Shown: positions 7,897 through 18,075, counted from the first letter of the stretch. The stretch is 64,000 nt of DNA from DASXAI01 sp963728985 (GCA_963728985.1 CAVSME010000005.1:310001-374000); one strand, 5' to 3'. Made by a program: numbers and translations. Notes: generated by a model from the letters alone, not told the origin.

Positions 7897-8652
7897 TCAC
7901 TCGGTGGGCGCCGAGCCGCGCGCTCGGGCGATGACCGCCTCGCGGCGGGCGGCGATGGTGGCGGCGGTGGCCGCGCCGAAGCCGCCACGCGCCGCGTGCT
8001 CGTAGTGGACCCGGCGGGCCTCCTCGAGGGGCAGGCGGTCCGTCGCCGTCCAGTCCTGGCGCAGCATGGCCACCATGTCCCGCGGCTGTTCGGCGATCGA
8101 GCGGGCCTTGGCCATCGCCGCGTCGAGGAGCTGCTCGTGGGGCACGACGTGGTTCACCAGTCCGATCCGCAGCGCCTCGGTGGCGTCGACGAAGTCACCG
8201 GTGAGCGACATCTCCCGGGCGTAGGCCATGCCCACCCGGCGAGGGAGGTCGACGGCCACGGGCCCGGGGTAGACGCCGACCCGGAGGTGGGTGTCGGCGA
8301 AGCGAGCCCGCTCTGAAGCGATCATGAAGTCGCACACGAGCGCCAGCTCGAAGCCACCGGTGACGGCCGCTCCGTTGACGGCGGCGATGATCGGCACGCC
8401 CGACGCGGCGGCGGCGTCGATGAAGCGGGGCAGGTCCCGGAGCTGGTCGACGCCGAGGTCGCGCAGGTCCAAGCCGGCGCAGAAGGCGGGATCGGCGCCG
8501 GTGATGACGATGGCGGCGGCGTCCTGGCAGCTGGCGATGGCATCGACCGTCTGCGTGGCCAGTGCCACGTTCATGGCGTTGCGGGCCTCGGGCCGATCGA
8601 GGACGATGAGGGCGACGTCACCGTCGCGCTCGATGCGTACGAGGTCGGGCAC
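7897..8652 (-). CDS. enoyl-CoA hydratase/isomerase family protein
   Basis: 251 residues from GTG 8652. Crotonase-fold landmarks are clear: the CoA/oxyanion segment D-P-A-F-C-A-G-L-D-L-R-D-L and the second oxyanion strand A-A-V-N-G-A-A-V-T-G-G-F-E-L-A-L-V-C-D. The C-terminal helical region R-I-G-L-V-N-H-V-V-P is also typical. It should act on an acyl-CoA in beta-oxidation or a related route. The positions of the two catalytic glutamates of true hydratases are not obvious by eye, so hydratase versus isomerase or another crotonase activity stays open. First gene of a three-gene minus-strand run. Confidence 0.8.
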   Translation of the reverse strand: MPDLVRIERDGDVALIVLDRPEARNAMNVALATQTVDAIASCQDAAAIVITGADPAFCAGLDLRDLGVDQLRDLPRFIDAAAASGVPIIAAVNGAAVTGGFELALVCDFMIASERARFADTHLRVGVYPGPVAVDLPRRVGMAYAREMSLTGDFVDATEALRIGLVNHVVPHEQLLDAAMAKARSIAEQPRDMVAMLRQDWTATDRLPLEEARRVHYEHAARGGFGAATAATIAARREAVIARARGSAPTE

Positions 8653-8701
8653 GCCGGCAGTCTGCCAACTCAGTCGCCGAACGGCGAACCCGCCCGCTCG
8701 G

Positions 8702-8707
8702 TAACGT
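8702..8707 (+). promoter_or_regulatory. -10 hexamer TAACGT for leaderless purU
   Basis: TAACGT fits the TANNNT core and ends 8 nt before the TTG chosen as the purU start, which has no Shine-Dalgarno. No convincing -35 was found. Confidence 0.4.
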
Positions 8708-8715
8708 GGCCCAGC

Positions 8716-9573
8716 TTGTCCCGCAACGCCGTCCTGCTCCTGTCGTGCCGAGACCGGCCCGGGATCGTGGCCGCCGTCGCCGGCTTCGTGACCGACATCG
8801 GCGGCAACATCGTGGAGGCCGAGCAGCACACCGACACCCACGACGGGATGTTCTTCCAGCGGGTGGAGTTCACCACCGACGCCGTCACCGTGGGCGAAGA
8901 CGACATACGGACCAGCTTCAGCCCCGTGGCCGACCGGTTCGCCATGGACGCCCAGCTCCGGTTCACGGACTGGCGGCCGCGCACGGCCATCCTCGTGTCG
9001 AAGCCCCCGCACTGCCTGGCCGACCTCCTGGCGCGCGCCCACACCGGCGAGCTCGACATCGACGTCGGGCTGGTCATCGCCAACCATGCCGACAACGCGT
9101 CGCTGGCGGCGGCGTTCAACGTCCCGTTCCACCACGTGCCCGTGCACGACGGCGACCGCGTGGCCCAGGAGGCGGCCGTGGACGACCTCCTGGGCGCCGA
9201 CGGTACCGAGCTCGTCGTCCTGGCCCGCTACATGCTGATCCTGTCGCCGTGGTTCGTGGATCGCTGGGCGGGCAGGTTGATCAACATCCACCACTCGTTC
9301 CTTCCCGCCTTCGTCGGGGCCAGCCCGTACCGCCAGGCGCACGACCGGGGTGTGAAGGTCATCGGCGCCACCGCGCACTACGTGACGACCGGCCTGGACG
9401 AAGGGCCCATCATCGAACAGGACGTGACCCGCGTGAGCCACCGAGACGACGTGACGACCCTCGCCCGGCGAGGGCGGGATCTGGAGGTGATCGTGCTGGC
9501 GCGCGCCCTGCGCGCCCACCTCAACCACCGCATCCTGGTGTGGGGCAACCGCACGGTCGTGTTCGGCGCGTGA
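8716..9573 (+). CDS. purU: formyltetrahydrofolate deformylase
   Basis: 285 residues. An N-terminal ACT domain (C-R-D-R-P-G-I-V-A-A-V-A-G-F at about 11-24) is followed by a formyl-transferase-type domain. The hydrolase triad is visible as N and H in L-I-N-I-H-H-S-F-L-P-A-F and D in G-L-D-E-G-P-I-I-E-Q-D-V. It releases formate from 10-formyl-THF, balancing one-carbon pools for purine synthesis. The TTG start is supported by the nearby -10-like hexamer and by the ACT domain beginning right after it. The stop overlaps the next gene's start (GTGA). Confidence 0.9.
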   Translation: MSRNAVLLLSCRDRPGIVAAVAGFVTDIGGNIVEAEQHTDTHDGMFFQRVEFTTDAVTVGEDDIRTSFSPVADRFAMDAQLRFTDWRPRTAILVSKPPHCLADLLARAHTGELDIDVGLVIANHADNASLAAAFNVPFHHVPVHDGDRVAQEAAVDDLLGADGTELVVLARYMLILSPWFVDRWAGRLINIHHSFLPAFVGASPYRQAHDRGVKVIGATAHYVTTGLDEGPIIEQDVTRVSHRDDVTTLARRGRDLEVIVLARALRAHLNHRILVWGNRTVVFGA

Positions 9574-10448
9574 GCACCCGCACGGGGGTGCTCATCGTGA
9601 ACCCGCACGCCGGCTCCGAGCGCGAGACGCCCGAGGCGCTGTCGGAGGCGATGCCCGATCTCGAGCTGCGGGTCACCGAGCCGGACGACCTCGAGGGCGA
9701 GCTGACGCGGGCCGTGGACGCAGGAGCCGAGATCGTCGCCGTGGCCGGCGGTGACGGGACGCTGCGCACGGCGGCGGGCGTGCTGGCCGACACGAAGTCG
9801 ACGCTGCTGCCCGTGCCGTTGGGGACGTTCAACCACTTCGCCCGCTCGGTCGGCATCGACACGGTGGAAGCAGCCGTGGAGGCGTTCGCGCAGGGCACGC
9901 CGACGCGGGTCGACCTGGGCAAGGTCAACGACGACGTGTTCCTCAACAACGCCAGCATCGGCTGGTACGCCGAGATGCTGCGGACACGCATGCGGCTGAC
10001 CCACCGGATGCCCCGCCAGCTGGCGAAGGTGGTGGCCCTCCTCGTCCACCTCCCCAAGGCCCCTCGCTTCGACGTGGAGCTGGGTGGCCAGCAGTACAAG
10101 ACGTGGCTCGTGTGGGTGGGCAACGGCCGCTACGACATCCGCGTCGGCCACCTGGCCGACCGCCTGTCGATCACCGAGCAGAAGCTCGACATCCGCATCC
10201 TCGTCGCCGACCGCCGGCTGGCCCGCTTCCGGGCGGCGTTCGCCCTCCTGACGGGCAAGGTCGAGACGTCCGACGCCCTCGAACGGTTCACCGCCGACGA
10301 CGCCACGTTCCGGGTGCACCGCCGCATGGTCGCCGTCGGGATCGACGGCGACGGCGTCACCCTTCCGGCGCCCCTGCGCTTCCACTCGGCCGCCGCCTGC
10401 CTGTCCGTGCTACCCGCGCCAGCCTGGAGCGACGGAGCCGGCGACTAG
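9570..10448 (+). CDS. diacylglycerol kinase-family lipid kinase
   Basis: 292 residues, translationally coupled to purU through GTGA. The N-terminal ATP-binding part shows V-N-P-H-A-G-S at about 10-16 and G-G-D-G-T-L, the nucleotide-binding loop of the DAGK/sphingosine-kinase catalytic domain, followed by P-L-G-T-F-N-H-F-A-R. The C-terminal half is the beta-sandwich expected for YegS/DgkB-like kinases. It probably phosphorylates diacylglycerol or a related lipid at the membrane. The link to purU is positional only. Confidence 0.83.
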   Translation: MSTRTGVLIVNPHAGSERETPEALSEAMPDLELRVTEPDDLEGELTRAVDAGAEIVAVAGGDGTLRTAAGVLADTKSTLLPVPLGTFNHFARSVGIDTVEAAVEAFAQGTPTRVDLGKVNDDVFLNNASIGWYAEMLRTRMRLTHRMPRQLAKVVALLVHLPKAPRFDVELGGQQYKTWLVWVGNGRYDIRVGHLADRLSITEQKLDIRILVADRRLARFRAAFALLTGKVETSDALERFTADDATFRVHRRMVAVGIDGDGVTLPAPLRFHSAAACLSVLPAPAWSDGAGD

Positions 10449-10480
10449 CTTCGATCTTCCGCTTGATGGAGGGTGGACGG

Positions 10481-11926
10481 ATGGAGTTGCCAGGCCGGAT
10501 CCTGGTCATCGGGTGCGGGTCGGTCTCGCAGTGCACGCTGCCGCTGCTGCTGAAGGAGATCGACATCGCGCCGTCGCGCATCACGGTGCTCGACATGGTC
10601 GACAACCGCGCCCGCATCGCCGACGTGCTGGCGGCCGGTGTCCGCTACGAGCTCGGGCAGATCACGCCGGAGAACCTCGACGCCGAGCTGTCGCGCCACG
10701 TGGGAGCGGGCGACGTGTGCATCGACCTCGCCTGGAACATCGACACCTGCACGATCCTCGACTGGTGCCGCGCTCACGGCGTGCGCTACATCAACACCTC
10801 CACCGAGCTCTGGGACCCGTACGAATCGGCGGCCACGACGCACCCGCTCGAGCGCACGCTCTACGTGCGCCACATGGCGCTGCGGCGGATGATCGCCCGC
10901 TGGGGTGACAACCATGGGCCCTCTGCCGTGGTGGAGCACGGCGCCAACCCCGGGCTCGTCTCCCACTTCACCAAGCAGGCGCTCGAGGAGATCGCGGCGG
11001 CGGCGCTGACAGACGGCGCCGCCGGCACGACCGCCCCTGCGGTGGAAGCGGCGCTGGCCGACGGGCACCACAACGTCCTCGCCCACCTGCTCGGCGTGAA
11101 GGTCATCCACATCTCCGAGCGCGACACGCAGATCACGTCGCAGCCGAAGGAGGTGAACGAGTTCGTCAACACGTGGTCGGTGGAGGGCTTCTACGAGGAG
11201 GGCATCGCGCCGGCGGAGATGGGCTGGGGCACGCACGAGAAGCGGCTGCCGCCGTTGGCGTCACAGCACGCCGGGGATGGGCCCAGCAACCAGATCTGCC
11301 TCGCCCAGATGGCGTGCAAGACATGGGTGCGCTCGTGGGTCCCGGCCGGTGAGATCACCGGCATGGTGATCCGCCACGGCGAAGCGTTCACCATCTGCGA
11401 TCACCTCACGGTGTGGGACGACGGCCGCCCCCTCTACCGCCCCACTGTTCACTATGCGTACTGCCCGGCCGACGTGGCGGTCTTGTCGATGCACGAGCTG
11501 GAGATGCGGCAGTTCGAGCTGCAGGAGCGGCAGCGGATCATGGGCGACGAGATCATCTCGGGGCAGGACCAGCTCGGTGTGCTCCTGATGGGCCATCCCT
11601 ACACGGCGTGGTGGACCGGCAGCCTGCTCTCGATCGACGAGACGCGCGCGCTCGTTCCCCATCAGAACGCCACCACGCTGCAGGTCGCGGCGTCGGTGCT
11701 CGGCGCGCTGCGGTGGATGATCGGCGACCCCCACCGCGGTGTGCGCGTGCCCGACGAATTGCCGTGGCGCACGGTGATGGATGTGGCCTACCCGTACCTC
11801 GGAACGTGCTGGTCGGGGGCGGTGGACTGGGATCCGCTGCGCACCCGGCCCCGCTTCTTCGACGACTACAACGGCCGCGCCTACGACCTCGCCGATCCGT
11901 GGCAGTTCACGAACTTCCTCGTATGA
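10481..11926 (+). CDS. hss: homospermidine synthase
   Basis: 481 residues. ATG 10481 has GGAGGG seven bases upstream; an in-frame ATG at 10466 lies on the SD side. The N terminus is an NAD-binding Rossmann fold (G-R-I-L-V-I-G-C-G-S-V-S-Q) as in the saccharopine-dehydrogenase-like homospermidine synthases. The body carries the family's conserved E-H-G-A-N-P-G-L-V-S-H-F and Y-I-N-T-S-T-E-L-W. It makes sym-homospermidine from putrescine (or putrescine plus spermidine) using NAD in the cytosol. It is a single gene bounded downstream by a strong hairpin. Confidence 0.87.
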   Translation: MELPGRILVIGCGSVSQCTLPLLLKEIDIAPSRITVLDMVDNRARIADVLAAGVRYELGQITPENLDAELSRHVGAGDVCIDLAWNIDTCTILDWCRAHGVRYINTSTELWDPYESAATTHPLERTLYVRHMALRRMIARWGDNHGPSAVVEHGANPGLVSHFTKQALEEIAAAALTDGAAGTTAPAVEAALADGHHNVLAHLLGVKVIHISERDTQITSQPKEVNEFVNTWSVEGFYEEGIAPAEMGWGTHEKRLPPLASQHAGDGPSNQICLAQMACKTWVRSWVPAGEITGMVIRHGEAFTICDHLTVWDDGRPLYRPTVHYAYCPADVAVLSMHELEMRQFELQERQRIMGDEIISGQDQLGVLLMGHPYTAWWTGSLLSIDETRALVPHQNATTLQVAASVLGALRWMIGDPHRGVRVPDELPWRTVMDVAYPYLGTCWSGAVDWDPLRTRPRFFDDYNGRAYDLADPWQFTNFLV

Positions 11927-11933
11927 CCTGGGG

Positions 11934-11954
11934 CGGCGCCGCAGTGCGGCGCCG
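11934..11954 (+). terminator. hairpin terminator after hss
   Basis: CGGCGCCGC, loop AGT, GCGGCGCCG: a perfect 9-bp stem starting 8 nt after the hss stop. No U-tract follows, which is common for terminators in high-GC actinobacteria. Confidence 0.55.
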
Positions 11955-11991
11955 GGACGCTCGCACGCAGCATTGTTCGAGCACAGCGAGT

Positions 11992-12010
11992 CGGCGCCGA
12001 AGCGGCGCCG
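11992..12010. other. second hairpin with the same core in the hss-ABC gap
   Basis: CGGCGCCG, loop AAG, CGGCGCCG: a perfect 8-bp stem that repeats the GGCGCCG core of the hairpin 40 nt upstream. It may be a second terminator or a regulator of the ABC operon leader. The rest of the 192-nt gap shows no gene, and no convincing promoter was found. Confidence 0.4.
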
Positions 12011-12118
12011 CATCAACACAGCGTTGCGGGCGTGTGACGATCACTCAGGAAGCGCTCAGGGCACCCCCGGATGTGGGATACCGTCGTTCCGTATGGGTCA
12101 TTCCATCAGGGGGAATCG

Positions 12119-13879
12119 ATGAAACGAACACAGCGCATCGGCGCGCTCGTTGTAGCCGTATCGCTCGGCACCATCGCAGCCGCGTGCGGGAGCGACAACT
12201 CCGGCAGCAGCAGCACCACGGCCGCGCCGGCCACCACCGGCGCCGCCACCACGGCGGGCGGAGGTACCGCCACCACGACCGCGAGCTCGACCGGCAGCAC
12301 GGCGGCCGCCGGCAACTTGCTGAAGTACGACGAGTCGGCCAAGTGCGGCACCGACGCCTACAAGGGCGAGATCGCCAAGATCGAGGCCGTGGACGCCACC
12401 ACGGTGAAGTTCACGTTGTGCACGCCTGACCCCGCCATCCCGGCGAAGGTGGCGTTCTCGGCGCTGCAGATCCTGCCGTCCGAGTACATCGAGAAGGCGG
12501 GCGGGACGAAGGGTGGCGACCTGGTCAACAAGCCGATCGGCACCGGGCCCTACGTGCTGAAGCAGTGGGACAAGGGCAGCCAGATCGTGCTCGAGGCCAA
12601 CCCCAACTACTGGGGTGACAAGCCGCTGGCCAAGACCGTCGTCTTCCAGTGGAACGGCGAGTCGGCGCAGCGCCTCGTGCAGCTGCAGTCCGGTGCGGCC
12701 GACGGCATCGACAACGTGGGCACCACCGACTTCGACACCGTGAAGAACGACGGCAACCTCCAGCTCGTCGAGCGGCCGGCGCTGAACGTCTTCTACGTTG
12801 GTTTCAACGTCAACAACCCGCCGTTCGACAACGAGAAGGTGCGCCAGGCGATCGGCTACGGCATCGACAAGCAGCGCATCGTGGACAACTTCTACCCGAA
12901 GGGCTCCACGGTCGCCACGCAGTTCCTGCCCGCGGCCATCCCCGGCTACGACAAGGGCTTCACCGACTTCACCTACGACCAGGCGAAGGCCAAGCAACTG
13001 CTGCAGGAGTCCGGCGTTCCCCTCCCGATCAACGCCACGCTGAGCTACCGCGACGTCGCTCGTGGCTACCTGGCCCAGCCCACGCCTGTGGCGCAGGACA
13101 TCCAGGCCCAGCTGGCGGCCATCGGCATCAACATCACACTGGACCAGCAGGAGTCCACGACGTTCATCGACAACGCCAACAAGGGCAAGTTGCCCTTCTA
13201 CATGCTGGGCTGGGGTGCCGACTTCCCGGATGCCACGAACTTCTTCGACTACCACTTCGGCGCCGGTGCGACGCCGCAGTTCGGCAACGGGTTCCCGGAC
13301 ATCCAGGCGCAGATCACCCAGGGCGGCCAGAAGGCCGATCAGGCGCAGCGCGATCCGATCTACGCCCAGGTGGCCCAGTTGCTGGCCCAGCACGTGCCCA
13401 TGGTGCCGGTCGCCAACGGTGGCTCGGCCACGGCCTACAAGAAGGGCGTGCAGAACCCGCAGGCCAGCCCGCTCACCAGCGAGATCATGGCCAAGATGGG
13501 CATCGCCGGCCAGGACCAGTTCGTGTTCGTCCAGAACGGCGAGCCCGGCGGCCTGTACTGCGCCGACGAGTCCGACGGCGAGGCGCTGCGGGTCTGCGAG
13601 CAGATCGGCGAATCGCTGCTCGCCTACAAGATCAACGGCACCGAGGTGGAGCCCAGCCTGGCGGAGAAGTACGAGTCGTCGCCCGACCTGAAGGAGTGGA
13701 CGTTCCACCTCCGCAAGGGCGTGAAGTTCTCCGACGGCTCGGACCTCGACGCCAACGACGTCGTCAGGAGCTACCGGGTGCAGTGGGACGCCGCTGATCC
13801 GCTCCACCAGGGACGGGAGGGCAACTTCGGATACTTCCAGGCCCTCTTCACCGGGTTCCTGAACCCGCCCCCGAGCTGA
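12119..13879 (+). CDS. ABC peptide-type substrate-binding lipoprotein, circularly permuted
   Basis: 586 residues from ATG 12119 (AGGGGG upstream). Residues 1-22 are a lipoprotein signal with C23 as the acylated cysteine, followed by a Ser/Thr/Ala linker to about residue 65. The family 5 (DppA/OppA) fold then starts in the middle: I-E-A-V-D-A-T-T-V-K-F-T-L begins at residue 88 and the C-lobe follows. The segment that normally opens the mature protein (E-W-T-F-H-L-R-K-G-V-K-F-S-D-G, W527) sits at the C terminus after residue about 472. All parts of the fold appear present but in rotated order. First gene of the importer operon. Confidence 0.85.
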   Translation: MKRTQRIGALVVAVSLGTIAAACGSDNSGSSSTTAAPATTGAATTAGGGTATTTASSTGSTAAAGNLLKYDESAKCGTDAYKGEIAKIEAVDATTVKFTLCTPDPAIPAKVAFSALQILPSEYIEKAGGTKGGDLVNKPIGTGPYVLKQWDKGSQIVLEANPNYWGDKPLAKTVVFQWNGESAQRLVQLQSGAADGIDNVGTTDFDTVKNDGNLQLVERPALNVFYVGFNVNNPPFDNEKVRQAIGYGIDKQRIVDNFYPKGSTVATQFLPAAIPGYDKGFTDFTYDQAKAKQLLQESGVPLPINATLSYRDVARGYLAQPTPVAQDIQAQLAAIGINITLDQQESTTFIDNANKGKLPFYMLGWGADFPDATNFFDYHFGAGATPQFGNGFPDIQAQITQGGQKADQAQRDPIYAQVAQLLAQHVPMVPVANGGSATAYKKGVQNPQASPLTSEIMAKMGIAGQDQFVFVQNGEPGGLYCADESDGEALRVCEQIGESLLAYKINGTEVEPSLAEKYESSPDLKEWTFHLRKGVKFSDGSDLDANDVVRSYRVQWDAADPLHQGREGNFGYFQALFTGFLNPPPS

Positions 13880-13897
13880 CGGATTCGAGTACGTAGT

Positions 13898-13923
13898 GGT
13901 GGGGCCGCGCTGGCGGCCCCACC
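13898..13923 (+). terminator. intra-operon hairpin between binding protein and permease
   Basis: GGTGGGGCCGC, loop GCTG, GCGGCCCCACC: a perfect 11-bp stem in the 56-nt gap. It lacks a U-tract. Its place suggests partial termination or 3'-end protection that keeps the binding-protein mRNA more abundant than the downstream membrane genes; this role is inference. Confidence 0.6.
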
Positions 13924-13935
13924 GCCCTCACGATC

Positions 13936-14997
13936 GTGCTTCGCTTCATCTCCCGCCGCCTCCTGACAGCGATCCCGGTCCTGCTCGGGGTCGTCATCTT
14001 GGTGTTCATCCTGGCGCGCGTCATCCCTGGCGATCCGTGCAAGGCGGCGCTCGGTGAGCGGGCCACGAAGCAGCTGTGTGACGCGTACACCGAGCGCGAG
14101 GGCCTGAACGACCCGCTGCCAGTGCAGCTCGGTCGGTACATCAACGACCTCTTGCACGGCGATCTCGGTGACTCGGCCTCGCAACGGCGTCCGGTGACCG
14201 ACATCCTGATCGAGCGCCTGCCCACCACGATCGAGCTCTCGATCGCCGCGCTGTCGCTCGCCATCGTGATCGGTGTGCCCCTCGGCGTGCTGGCCGCCCG
14301 CAAGCGGAACTCGGCGACCGATGTCGTCACCATGGTGGGCGCCAATGTCGGCGTGTCCATGCCGGTCTTCTGGCTCGGGCTGATGCTGCAGTTCCTGTTC
14401 GCGGTGACGCTGAAGAACACGGTGCTGGCGCTACCACCCTCGGGCCGGCTGACGCCGGGCTCGATCCCGCCGCCCTTCTACGAGACCTGGGGTCTGAGCG
14501 GCAACGGCGTGCTCGACTTCTTCTCCAACTTCGAGCTCCTCAACGCCTTCCTCCAGTGGCGCTGGGACATCTTCTGGGATGCGTTCCGGCACCTGATCCT
14601 GCCGGCGGTGGCGCTGGCCACCATCCCCACGGCCATCATCGCCCGCATGACCCGCTCCAGCCTGCTCGACGCGCTCGGCCTGGACTATGTGCGCACGGCC
14701 CGCGCCAAGGGCCTGCGCGAGTCAGGTGTGGTGGTGCGTCACGCGCTGCGGAACTCGCTGCTGCCGGTGGTCACCGTCATCGGGCTGTCGCTCGGCACGT
14801 TGATCGGGGGGGCCATCCTCACCGAGACCATCTTCGGCCTGTCGGGCGTCGGCAAGACGGTGTTCGACGCCATCACCGCCCGTGACTACACGGTGGTGCA
14901 AGGGTTCACGTTGGTGATCGCCGTCGGGTTCGTCCTCGTGAACCTCCTCACCGACGTCGTCTACACGTTCCTCGATCCGCGAGTGCGCGTCACATGA
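13936..14997 (+). CDS. ABC transporter permease, DppB/OppB type
   Basis: 353 residues from GTG 13936. The N terminus has the typical first membrane helix (I-S-R-R-L-L-T-A-I-P-V-L-L-G-V-V-I-L-V-F), followed by a long periplasmic loop and a BPD_transp_1 domain. The EAA-like coupling loop is Y-V-R-T-A-R-A-K-G-L at about 253-262, and the domain ends in F-L-D-P-R-V-R. It forms the translocation path with the next gene. The stop overlaps that gene's start (ATGA). Confidence 0.9.
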   Translation: MLRFISRRLLTAIPVLLGVVILVFILARVIPGDPCKAALGERATKQLCDAYTEREGLNDPLPVQLGRYINDLLHGDLGDSASQRRPVTDILIERLPTTIELSIAALSLAIVIGVPLGVLAARKRNSATDVVTMVGANVGVSMPVFWLGLMLQFLFAVTLKNTVLALPPSGRLTPGSIPPPFYETWGLSGNGVLDFFSNFELLNAFLQWRWDIFWDAFRHLILPAVALATIPTAIIARMTRSSLLDALGLDYVRTARAKGLRESGVVVRHALRNSLLPVVTVIGLSLGTLIGGAILTETIFGLSGVGKTVFDAITARDYTVVQGFTLVIAVGFVLVNLLTDVVYTFLDPRVRVT

Positions 14998-15959
14998 CTG
15001 CGATCGATCCCGCCGTACCCGACCCGCTCGAGCCGCCGATCTCGCCTCAGGGCGTGGAGCTGGGACCTACGTTGCGGTCGCGCGGTCTGTGGCGCGACGC
15101 GCTGCGCTCCACCATGCGCACGCGCTCGGCTCAAGTCGGGGCCGCGCTCCTCCTCCTGCTCGTGCTCCTCGCCGTGTTCGCGCCGCTCATCGCCCCGTAC
15201 GGCCCGAACGAGGTGCTGCTGAGCACCGGTGTGAAGGTTCGGGAGCCGCCGTGCGTGCACTTGTTCGGCTGCCCCGATGACCAACCGCAGCACATCATGG
15301 GCATCGACGGCAACGGCCGCGACGAGTTCTCCCGGATCGTCTACGGCGCCCGCGTGTCGCTGTTGTCGGGCGTCGTCTGCGTCACCATCGGCATGGTCAT
15401 CGGGACGCTCCTCGGGCTGGTGGCGGGCTTCTACGGGCGAGCGGCCGACACCGTGATCATGCGATGTATGGACGTGCTGCTCGCCTTTCCCGCGCTGCTC
15501 CTGGCGATCACGATCGTGACGGTGTTGGGCCGCGGCTTGGTGAACGCCATCATCGCCATCTCCCTCGTGTCGATACCCATCTACGCCCGCATCGTGCGGG
15601 CCAGCGTCCTGTCCATCCGCGAGCAGGACTTCGTCGCCGCCGATCGCGCCCTCGGCGTGCGCAACCGGCGGATCCTGTGGCACCGCGTCTTCCCCAACTC
15701 CCTCACCCCGCTCGTGGTGCAGGCCACCCTCGGCATCGCCACGGCTGTCCTGGAGGTGGCGGCCCTCTCCTTCCTCGGCCTCGGCGTGCAGCCGCCCACG
15801 GCCGAGTGGGGCTCGATGCTGGCGGCCGAGCGCAACAACGTCTTCACGTCGTTCTTCCTCGTGCTGTTCCCCGGCATCATGATCATGATCAACGTGCTCG
15901 CCTTCAACCTGCTGGGTGACGGCCTGCGCGATGCCCTCGATCCGAGGCTGAACAAGTGA
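14994..15959 (+). CDS. ABC transporter permease, DppC/OppC type
   Basis: 321 residues. The N-terminal segment ahead of the first helix is about 35 residues longer than the minimum; the hydrophobic stretch A-A-L-L-L-L-L-V-L-L-A-V-F-A-P follows. The motif G-I-D-G-N-G-R-D-E-F-S-R-I-V-Y-G-A-R-V-S-L and the EAA-like loop D-F-V-A-A-D-R-A-L-G-V are characteristic of DppC permeases. It is coupled by ATGA to the previous gene and by GTGA to the ATPase that follows. Confidence 0.9.
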   Translation: MTAIDPAVPDPLEPPISPQGVELGPTLRSRGLWRDALRSTMRTRSAQVGAALLLLLVLLAVFAPLIAPYGPNEVLLSTGVKVREPPCVHLFGCPDDQPQHIMGIDGNGRDEFSRIVYGARVSLLSGVVCVTIGMVIGTLLGLVAGFYGRAADTVIMRCMDVLLAFPALLLAITIVTVLGRGLVNAIIAISLVSIPIYARIVRASVLSIREQDFVAADRALGVRNRRILWHRVFPNSLTPLVVQATLGIATAVLEVAALSFLGLGVQPPTAEWGSMLAAERNNVFTSFFLVLFPGIMIMINVLAFNLLGDGLRDALDPRLNK

Positions 15960-16983
15960 CGACGGGCGAGCCGCTGCTGGAGATCGCCGGCCTCCGCACG
16001 TACTTCTTCACCGGCGACGGTGTGGTGAAGGCGGTGGACGGCGTCGACCTCAGCGTGGGCAAGGGCGAGGTGCTCGGCCTCGTCGGTGAATCGGGATCGG
16101 GCAAGAGCGTCACGATGTTCTCCGCCCTGCGCATCGTGGCGTCCCCCGGCCGCATCGTCGAGGGCTCGGTTCGCTTCGACGGCATCGACGTGCTCGCCCT
16201 CCCCGACGCCAAGCTCCGTCAGATCCGTGGCGACCGCATCACCATGGTGTTCCAGCAACCGAACTCGTCGCTCAACCCGTGCTACCGCGCCGGTCACCAG
16301 ATCGCCGAGGTCTACCGCGTGCACGAGCACATGCGGAAGGCCGAGCGCGACGAGCGCGCCGTCGAGATGCTGCGCAAGGTGGGCATCCCCGACCCGGGAC
16401 GGCGGGCGCGGGCCTTCCCGCACCAGCTGTCCGGCGGCATGGCGCAGCGCGTGATGATCGCCATGGCGCTGGCCGCCGGGCCCGAACTGCTCATCGCCGA
16501 TGAGCCCACGACCGCGCTCGACGTCACCATCCAGGCCCAGATCCTCGACCTGATGGCCAACCTCCGTTTCGAGCTCGGCATGGCCATGGTGCTGATCACC
16601 CATGACCTCGGCGTGGTCGCCGAGATGGCCGAACGGGTGGCCGTCATGTACGCCGGCCAGATCGTGGAGGAGACGGCCACGGTCACGCTGTTCGCCGCGC
16701 CGCTGCATCCGTACACGCGCGGGCTCATCGGTTCCGTGCCGGTGATCGGTCGGCGCCAGGACGAGCTGTCGGTCATCCCCGGTCGCGTGCCCAACCTGAT
16801 CGATCTGCCCGTGGGCTGCCGGTTCGCACCGCGCTGCGAGGCGCGGATCGAGGCCGGCCTCACCCGCTGCATCGAGGAGATGCCGGCCCTCGTGGAGGTG
16901 GCGCCCGGGCACAAGGTGCGGTGCTTCCTCCACAGCGACGTCGCCGAGGTGTCCACCCCGGTCACCGTCGGCGCGGTGCGGCG

Positions 16984-16987
<4 letters not shown>
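15956..16987 (+). CDS. ABC transporter ATPase, DppD/OppD type
   Basis: 343 residues. Walker A is G-E-S-G-S-G-K-S, the signature L-S-G-G-M-A-Q-R and Walker B L-L-I-A-D-E-P, with the H-loop in L-I-T-H-D-L-G-V. The C-terminal oligopeptide/dipeptide extension has the usual cysteines (G-C-R-F-A-P-R-C and R-C-I-E-E-M-P, then V-R-C-F), which in this family are proposed to hold an iron-sulfur centre. It energises import by pairing with the next ATPase. Confidence 0.9.
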
Positions 16988-18018
<1,031 letters not shown>

Positions 18019-18075
18019 TCGCCGGGCAGATCCTCTACCCTTGAACGGCCCCAAGCGAGACAGCGAGGATCGGCG

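Noticed and set aside
12119..13879. Alternative view of the binding protein as two truncated adjacent genes
   Set aside because: There is one uninterrupted frame, no second signal peptide or start before the C-terminal module, and the two pieces together make one complete fold rather than two partial overlapping ones.
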